Part shown: in pieces, positions 16,530 to 22,500 of the stretch
Numbering within the stretch: position 1 is the first letter of the stretch
Layout: each line of letters starts with the position of its first letter
Assembly: GCA_963575745.1 (NCBI GenBank)
Contig: CAUYUJ010005636.1
Span: 25,001 to 47,500 of the forward strand
Source: Prorocentrum cordatum
Taxonomy: Eukaryota > Sar > Dinophyceae > Prorocentrales > Prorocentraceae
DNA length: 22,500 nt
Reading direction: 5' to 3'
Program-made: the position numbers and the translations under genes
Notes under the pieces: model-generated
The model's database searches: none
Told to the model about the DNA's origin: nothing
The model's input: only the letters and a program-made list of their open reading frames with translations

Positions 16530-19077
16530 TCAGTCCGTCTTCTTCAGACGCCTGGACAATTGCCCGATGGGAGACGCCACCAAGCATTTCATGCAGCTGG
16601 CGTTCGGTCAGCATGGCGTGGGCGGTAGCTAGCACTAGTTGAACGGAGCACTACGTACCCCTGGTGCGGACATGTTCCGAGCTCCCCTTGCGAAGTCGAT
16701 TGCGGCTGAGCCCGAAGAATCGGGCCAGGCTCGCATATAATAGCGCAATGACTAGGCGAGTATTGTTGGCTGAGACTCCAGAGGGCGAGGCCCGCGAGGT
16801 CTTGCGCGAGGTCTCCGACGCTTCAGGTCTGCGCGTTCGAACGTTGAAATGTCGGGGCGCGAGGCGGCGGCGGGTGGGCTGGGCGAGGGGGGGCCAGCGA
16901 AGCTATGCGGGCCCGGGGCGGCCGCGTTGCTCGACAGTCTTAAATCGCGGGGGCGCGCTTAGGGCCCAAACGCATGTAGCCCCCCGAATATTCGAGATTG
17001 GGATCAGCGCGTGGGATTTGTCGGCCCTGATGGGGGCGCGGGGCTTGCGAGCCGCGCGAAGGCGCCGCGCCAGAAGCTCGCCCAGCCGTGGAGTGGGCGC
17101 GTCTGTTTTCCAGCGATCTCATGCAGCGCCATCGCCGATCCGCCGGCCGTCGCAGCGGCGGGGCCGACCTCCCGGTCAGAACCCCTCCTTTCTCGTGCTC
17201 GCGGCTCTCCCTCAGCTGTTCCAGACGCGCGACGGAGTTTCCCGGGGTCTACCTCGGAGGCGCCTCAACAGCGGCGCCCGCGAAGCATTTCCAGAGAGGT
17301 CTGCGCCCCGCGAGATCTGGATAGACGCGCGCGCTGCCCCTCCCCCCGGAGAGGATGGTCCCGGCGCGTGAGTTGGCGCGTTCGTTGACAAATCTACGCA
17401 ACGTCCAAGGGCGGCCCGAGGCGCGGGGGCCGTGCCAGACTTCTGGGGCGTTGGCTGGGGATGTGGAGCAGGCAGGCATAACGGTGACATGATATGCATT
17501 GTCAAGCAGGTGAGCGGGCCATTCATCTCCCTGGCCGCGCGCGTAAAGCCTTCGTCGGAGCGGCCCAGGGGCGTCGCGCAGGGCGCTCGACGCATCGTTG
17601 CGCGGGCTGTTGGAAGGGGCGAAGGTGCGGGCAGGTTTGTTTGTAGCGGGAACTTGTGCGATGGCTGCCGGCAGAGCAAGTCCTAGGTTGGTTCGCGGCG
17701 TTCCATGATCCCGCGAGACTTTCGCCTCGGCCCCCCGCTCCGCCTGCGGCCCCGCTGTCTTTGAGTCCCCTGCCGCTGCCGACGCGGGGCTAGTTGCCGA
17801 GGGGGCGCCGCCATGTCAAGACCCCGTTATAGAGTGCTTCTGGGGAGCAGGGCTCGTTCGGGATAGGTTCCCGAGACTCGCGGGGGGATCGGGCGTCGTC
17901 AGATCGTTTCTTGCATGCGTTCGATCTAGCTGTGGATCCGTTGGTTGCGCAGGCCCAACCAGAGCGATATAGATTGTTTTCGCGATCGCGGAACCTCCCG
18001 CCGCCGCTGCTGCGGGCGTTCCTCGCGGCGCCTGCGCCGATGATATAGGGCGCGCTGGGTTTTCCCGCGGGGCCCGGGGCGCCGCGCGGGAAATTGGGCG
18101 CCGGGTCGACTGGCTCGAGACTGGCGCTGCGAAACCTGAGCCTCGGGGGGGGGCCTAGCCCAGAAAGAGCCCGCGTTTCGGCGGCGCGGGAAGGGTGCCC
18201 GACCGAGACGGAGGCCTCCTCGTCGATGGACCCAGGCCCCCAGAGAAGTTGGTCTTGTTACGCGACCCCTTGCGCCTGTCATCGGACGGACGGGCGGGAT
18301 TATCACGAGTGCGGGGAAAGGCCGAATGCGGCGAGGAATGGGCGGGCAGCGATGAGGCATTTCTAGGGTCAGGAGGACGTTCCCATGACAATCAAACGTC
18401 CTGTGTTCCGATGCTTGGTTTACAGTTCGAATCTGTCTGGAGGGGAGGAGATGCCCCCCGCGCGGCAGCCCTGCGATCGGGCGGGCCAGCTCGTTCAGAC
18501 TCGTGCCGGGGCGTCGCCGAGGGTCGGGGCCAGCGTCGTGGGACGCGACGGGGGGCGCCCGACTCACCGCGCCATCGCGGATTGGCCTGGGCCAAAAATA
18601 TCCCAGCGCCCGCAGGACAACGGTGCACTTCTGGTTTCTCTTTCTGGTCGCTCTGGGCAAGGTCGCGAACGGATCGCGTCTTGGGGGGTCAACTCATCGC
18701 GCGTGCCCATGGTTCAAGCTTCTGGGCAAAGACTTTTCTTTCTTGGGTCGATTGGGTAATTTGAAACTAAGTTGTCGGGAAGTCATGGGGCATCGGGGCT
18801 GGTTCAGACTTTACGAGTCGGGTGCGCGCTTCCTTCGGCCTCCATGGAATCGCCGGTGGCACAAGCATATCGAACAGGCCTGGCTCTGATGCGTGACCTC
18901 CTAGAGGACGGGGCGCGAACGCTCGGCGCTCATCGAGCACATCGCCATCGCACTCCTGCTCGGTGGAGACAAGCGGCCGCGGGTGACCCATGCTCGCGGC
19001 GCGCTCGGTGTTTATCAAGTATAGGCACTTAGCGTCCGCCGCCGTTCGGGGACTCGAGGAAACATTGGCCCTCCAAG
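16530..19077. other. 2.5-kb GC-rich stretch with no supported gene
   Basis: Many overlapping open frames occur on both strands (for example 16664-17371 plus and 17926-18660 minus), mostly Arg/Ala/Pro/Gly-rich. The most protein-like piece is 16748-16850 plus (MTRRVLLAETPEGEAREV onward), which soon becomes Arg-rich. A hairpin AGGACGTT/AACGTCCT lies at about 18374-18402. No tRNA, rRNA or tandem repeat is recognised. Confidence 0.45.
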
Positions 19078-19867
19078 TTGCCCTGTGGGGCGGCTCAGGC
19101 ACGTCGGGGCTCGCCGAACTTCGCGCCCCAGCTCCTCTTGCGCGCCCGTTCCGCTGCGCGCCGTCAGCTTTTGCATATCCCTTCTCTGCGCGCCCATATT
19201 CGCGAGCATTTTCCCGGCGGCGCATTCGTTGATATTCAGAATTTCTTTGGCGACGGGCGAGCTGGCGGCGTCGACGGCGCCGGCGGACGAGCTCCGGGCG
19301 CTCGGCTCGGCGAGCGTCGATCTGGGCATGAGCGGGCCGGCCGTCCGCGCGGCTATGGGCGCGGTCGGCCTGGGCGGGTCCAACCGGCGCCTCGCGTCCA
19401 AGGCGCCGCGCGTCAGTTGGCAATCGCGGCGCAGCTCCGCCCGCATTTCGAACCGATCAAGATGGGCACTTTGCCGGGCGACGCCGAGGAGAAGTCGACC
19501 GCGACTCCCGGAGGGGCGGCCGCGCACATTCCAGCCGCTGTTGGTGCTTGGGTCGAGCTTTTGAACTCCGCGAAGGCGGGCCGGCCCGTCTTCAATCAGA
19601 AGAAGCAGGCGCCGATCGCCCGCCGCGGCGCCCGCGCTGGCCGCGCCGCCACTTGCGTCCAGGAGAGGGCGTTCCAGCAAAAGTCGCGCGACGACGAGGA
19701 TTGCCTTAAACTCGAGCTGCTGGCCGACCCAGAGACGAGGCCCGTGGCGAACGAGATCGCGGCCGCGATCGCCCCGATCGCCCTCGAGCGCGGGGTCGAG
19801 CTCGCGCGAGGGGCCCCGCCCCGCTACCCTAACAGTGGAAAGATCGTGCAGGGCCTCGCGGAGATGG
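19078..19867 (+). CDS. Candidate coding exon, product unknown
   Basis: The plus frame is open from 19078 to a TAA at 19903 (275 codons). Its second half, from about 19420, looks coding: balanced residues, predominantly G/C third positions and acidic/amphipathic stretches such as DDEDCLKLELLADPETRP and ANEIAAAIAPIALERGVEL. It ends in GAGATGG followed by GTGAGT at 19868, a canonical 5' splice donor, so the exon probably ends at 19867. In the first half all plus frames are fairly open. A neighbouring frame, ATGELAASTAPADELRALG near 19255, looks at least as good, so a frame change or short intron near 19420 is possible. I recognise no domain, and the start is uncertain. Confidence 0.35.
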
Positions 19868-20275
19868 GTGAGTTTCAAGAGCCACAGTTGCCATGTCAGA
19901 AATAAGCTGCGCTCGCCTTGCTGGCGTTGAAGCGCGCCGCTGCGAGGGGGGCGCGCCATCTGGAGTGATGCACCGTTGTCGCGAGGAGGCTCCTGGCATG
20001 CATGCGCGAAGCCATTCGGCTAGCCCGCCTGCGTTGAATTCGGGGGGGGGGGGGGGGGGGGGGGGGGAGGGGAGGGGGGGCGGAGCCGGGGGGCCCTCCT
20101 CTCATTGAAGTTGCTGAGGCACCCCGCCGACGTTCAGCAAGTGGCGACGTTCAAGCAGTGATTTTGCAGCGACGTTCGAGCTTCTGGATGCGCCCACCTG
20201 GCCTGTGGACGGTGGAAGCTTTCCTTGCTTCTAGAGCCATCCCTGTGCCAGCGAGGGGGCCCGTGCTCCTTGACC
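19868..20275. other. Possible intron sequence with poly-G run
   Basis: This follows the GTGAGT donor. Three GACGTTC boxes fall near 20129, 20147 and 20172 (CCGACGTTCAGCAAG, GCGACGTTCAAGCAG, GCGACGTTCGAGCTT), about 18 and 25 bp apart. The poly-G tract is listed separately. No gene is seen. Confidence 0.4.
20042..20067. repeat. Uninterrupted run of 26 G
   Basis: The run is followed by AGGGGAGGGGGGGCGG, giving about 45 bp of nearly pure G. It could form stacked G-quadruplexes. Its exact length may be affected by sequencing error. Confidence 0.95.
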
Positions 20276-20464
20276 AATTCTTTAACGGGCGAAGAACGGT
20301 ATAAAATAAACTGTTTCGCTGTCGGGGGCGCCTGTCCTTGGGCGGCTGGAAAGTTTATACCCTTACGGTGGCACCGTAGGGGTAGAAACTTTCCAGCCGC
20401 CCAGGGACAGGCGCCCCCGACCGCGAAAAAAAAAACTGTTATACCGTTTTTCGCTCGCTGAATT
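20276..20464. mobile_element. Foldback (MITE-like) inverted repeat
   Basis: The two arms of about 82-95 bp are near-perfect reverse complements. The left arm has GCGAAGAACGGTATAA at 20289, then GTCGGGGGCGCCTGTCC, TGGGCGGCTGGAAAGTTT and TACGGTG. The right arm returns through CACCGTA, AAACTTTCCAGCCGCCCA, GGACAGGCGCCCCCGAC and TTATACCGTTTTTCGC, ending at 20454. The centre is only about GGTGGCACC, so a single strand would fold into one long hairpin. Matching AATTC/GAATT bases extend the arms to about 20276 and 20464. There is no internal coding capacity. I saw no clear target-site duplication. Confidence 0.85.
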
Positions 20465-20623
20465 CTGTTTGCCAGACCTTGAGTCGCAGGGAGTGCGCAG
20501 GGTGCCTCCCGCCGACTTGTGAAGGGCCTGCAGTATATACCCTGCGATCGTGATTCCAAATTACCGTGGTTTTTTTCCGTTCTTTCGATGTGGGTTCTTT
20601 GTTGAACGGAGACAAAAGGGTAT

Positions 20624-20760
20624 CAACATCGCCATCACCATCACCATCGTCATCATCAACACAACCATCACCATGATCATCACCCCCCGTTTCGTCATCA
20701 CCGGCGTCGCCACCACCATCGGCAGCAGCATCATCATCATTGCCATCCGCGTCGGCATCG
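20624..20760. repeat. ATC/ACC-rich microsatellite
   Basis: Imperfect CATCACCATC and ATCATCATC repeats grade into GGCGTCGCC variants. It lies 160 bp beyond the foldback and is similar in type to 5347-5620, but I found no landmark block. Confidence 0.8.
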
Positions 20761-21482
20761 GCATTTGCGCGCAGCGGAACTGGAAGCGTGGCAAGCAACA
20801 GGCCCCGATATGGAAAGCCAGTGGCGGCCGTGTTGCCATGGCAGAGACGATGGTCGAGAGCCTTGCCTTGTACACGCTTGCTTTCCCAGCTATTGCCTCC
20901 TTCCCCGACGGTAGACGCACGTGGGACCCATGCGACCGAAGGAAGGTTCTTGTGATCTAAATATGGGTGTACGCGACCCACGCTGAGCATCAGCGTTCTG
21001 TCATCGCCTAATGAACAACGGTTTGTCCGTTCAGCATATCCGTGTGCATGCAGCTCGATCAACATGCTTCCCAAAGCGTCGTCTTCTCATCCGCGACCTT
21101 TTTCTGAAGCGTGGGTGGGCTCTCGGGTACCCAGTACAACTCTTGCACACATGTGATACGTTTCCGGTTGAAGGGATAACCAATGGTTCAGTGAGAGGCG
21201 TTTTCCTATCCGATGTGTGTTTGCGTATTTTTCATCCGTGCTTTTTCTTTCGTCCCCTTCGCCCCCTGTATCTTTTTCGTGAGGGCCGAATCCCTTTTGT
21301 TCGTCCTCCTCCTCCTCCTCGTCCTCCCCGTCCTTTCGCAAAATCAGTGCATGGACCTGTTTTTGGGTGTGTGTGTGTGTGTGACGCAGACTTCGATCGG
21401 AAATCCGGCCGTGGCGACGAAGCGCCTGTTGGAGGCACATCGATGGCGAACAACAGTTTCGATCCTCCTCTTTCCCTTGCAG
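20761..21482. other. No supported gene; pyrimidine-rich and GT tracts
   Basis: Open frames (for example 21011-21523 plus) have no recognised domain. Bases 21225-21340 are strongly T/C-rich on the plus strand. A (GT)n run lies at 21367-21383 and ends in GACGCAG, acceptor-like. CCTCTTTCCCTTGCAG at 21467-21482 is a good 3' splice-site sequence (polypyrimidine tract plus CAG followed by G). Confidence 0.4.
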
Positions 21483-21676
21483 GAACGCTGCCTTGCTGTC
21501 TCTGTCCCTTGTTGCCTTGCTGACCGCGTGCGAATCCAGGAGGAGCTGAAGGCCAACGAGGGCCCTGTGGGCGTGGTGCGCTGGAGAGCTTCTTGGCCGA
21601 AGCTAGGGGTTGGTTGGGCACCTCCTCCCCCTCCCCATGTACCCTCGACCGCTGAGGATCGAGATTTTAGCCACTA
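21483..21676 (+). CDS. Weak candidate exon, product unknown
   Basis: Downstream of the acceptor-like site at 21481-21482 the plus frame reads ERCLAVSVPCC, then ADRVRIQEELKANEGPVGV followed by VRW, before Pro-rich low complexity and a stop at 21675. The RVRIQEELKANEGPVGV piece has coding-like codon use. A second possible acceptor is the CAG just before GAGGAGCTG at about 21539. The family is not recognised and no donor was located. Confidence 0.2.
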
Positions 21677-21750
21677 GCTGTTCATCCGTTCTGTTGGGCC
21701 TCCTGATGCTTTCAGGGAACTCGTCGTCGTCGGTTTGTTTTGTTCCCTAC

Positions 21751-21765
21751 CTAGGCTTTGCCTAG
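21751..21765. other. Short perfect hairpin
   Basis: CTAGGC, TTT loop, GCCTAG. It is a six-base perfect stem 100 bp before the pentanucleotide array. Its function is unknown. Confidence 0.5.
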
Positions 21766-21863
21766 AAGGGTTCTTACTCTCTGGGCTTAAAGGGGCCGGG
21801 CAGTGGAAAGCGCCCCGGGCGGTTCCCCCAGTATCCGCCCCGCGGTTCCGCCAGTTACGTCCC

Positions 21864-22500
21864 CTTAGCTTAGCGTTTCTTATCTCATTTTCGCTTAGCC
21901 TAGCTTGACTTAGCTTAGCTTAGCTTAGCCTAGCCTAGCTTAGCTTAGCTTAGCCTGGCCTAGCTTAGCTTAGCTTAGCTCAGTTTAGCTTAGCTTAGCG
22001 CAGTGTAGCATTAGCATAGCATATCATATCATAGCATAACATAGCATAGCGCAGCATAGCATAGCGCAACATGGCATAGCATAGCACAGCTTAGCGCAGC
22101 ATAGCATAGCATAGCATAGCTTAGCTTAGCACATAACAGTGCAACATAGCATAGCATAGCATATCATAGCATAGCGCAGCATATCATAGCATAGCATATC
22201 ATACCGCAGCATAGCATGTCATAGCATAGCATAGCATAGCATAGCATTGCATAGCGCAGCATAGCATAGCATAGCCTAGCATAGCATAGCATAGCGCAGC
22301 ACATCATATCATAACACGTCATAGCGCAGCATAGCATAGCATAGCATAGCATAGCGCAGCATATCATACCATAGCATAGCCTAGCATAACATATCGCAGC
22401 CTAGCATACCCTAGCATACCCTAGCATAGCATAGCCTAGCATAGCGCAGCATAGCGCAGCATAACAACATAGCATAGCATAGCGCAGCATAGCAAACGCA
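21864..22500. repeat. Pentanucleotide array, TTAGC then ATAGC, continuing past the window
   Basis: From 21864 the unit is mainly CTTAG/TTAGC with CCTAGC variants. From about 22005 it is mainly ATAGC, with ATATC, ATACC, ATAAC and GCAGC variants. GCGCAGC variants recur at distances that are multiples of 10, so a 10-bp dimer (ATAGCATAGC or ATAGCGCAGC) is the working unit over 22061-22460. The minus-strand frame of CYAMLCYAM repeats is a by-product. The right end of the array is outside the window. Confidence 0.95.

Noticed and set aside
18371-18460. tRNA-like segment (TTCGAAT loop flanked by ACAG/CTGT)
   Set aside because: No acceptor stem, D arm or anticodon arm could be placed. Only the T-arm-like piece and an unrelated AGGACGTT hairpin are present.
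20276-20464. Rho-independent terminator
   Set aside because: The arms are far too long, the window is eukaryotic in character, and no gene ends beside it.
21864-22500. Telomeric repeat
   Set aside because: The unit is TTAGC/ATAGC (5 bp), not the TTTAGGG-type telomere repeat known in dinoflagellates and plants.

Overview
The window looks like nuclear DNA of a eukaryote, most probably a dinoflagellate. It is GC-rich and crowded with tandem, microsatellite and dispersed repeats. Coding signal is very sparse and broken into exon-sized pieces, with no operons or ribosome binding sites. I recognise no ribosomal, organellar, CRISPR or prokaryotic defence features. The dinoflagellate assignment is inference from genome style, not from a marker gene. 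Almost all long open frames lie in GC-rich sequence or in repeats whose unit is a multiple of three, so I do not call them genes.

Layout. 136-440 is an ATC/GTC-rich repeat with relatives at 5347-5620 and 9484-9835. 541-598 is AT-rich. 601-1402 is GC-rich with no supported gene. 1403-3275 is composite repeat A: a short leader able to form two hairpins, a pyrimidine-rich spacer, then about 22 units of a 78-bp satellite. 3281-6218 is mostly gene-poor and carries two copies of a 120-bp dispersed unit (4550-4669 and 5721-5840). 6219-7945 is composite repeat B: a homologous two-hairpin leader, a long (CAT)n tract, then about 14 units of a 90-bp satellite that shares most of its sequence with the 78-bp unit of A. 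8220-8459 (minus) may be a retroelement RNase H end. 8677-9160 holds GGA tracts separated by copies of a roughly 86-bp unit. 10064-10584 holds CA, GTC and TA microsatellites.

10610-14395 is a 3.8-kb field of degenerate short repeats related to GGCCCCAAGAG, with larger units recurring every 300-380 bp. 15095-15150 is the one family I recognise by motif: a DEAD-box RNA helicase motif I exon piece, apparently isolated. 15198-15432 is another ATC microsatellite. 15433-19077 has only weak coding hints. 19078-19867 is the best unrecognised exon candidate and ends in a canonical GTGAGT donor. 20042-20067 is a 26-G run, and 20276-20464 is a nearly perfect foldback element (MITE-like). 21483-21676 is a weak exon candidate. 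21864 to the end is a pentanucleotide array (TTAGC, then ATAGC) that runs off the window.

No set of genes here can be seen working together. The most interesting material is structural: the two paralogous leader, spacer and satellite composites, the foldback, and the repeat fields with periods near 10-11 bp.
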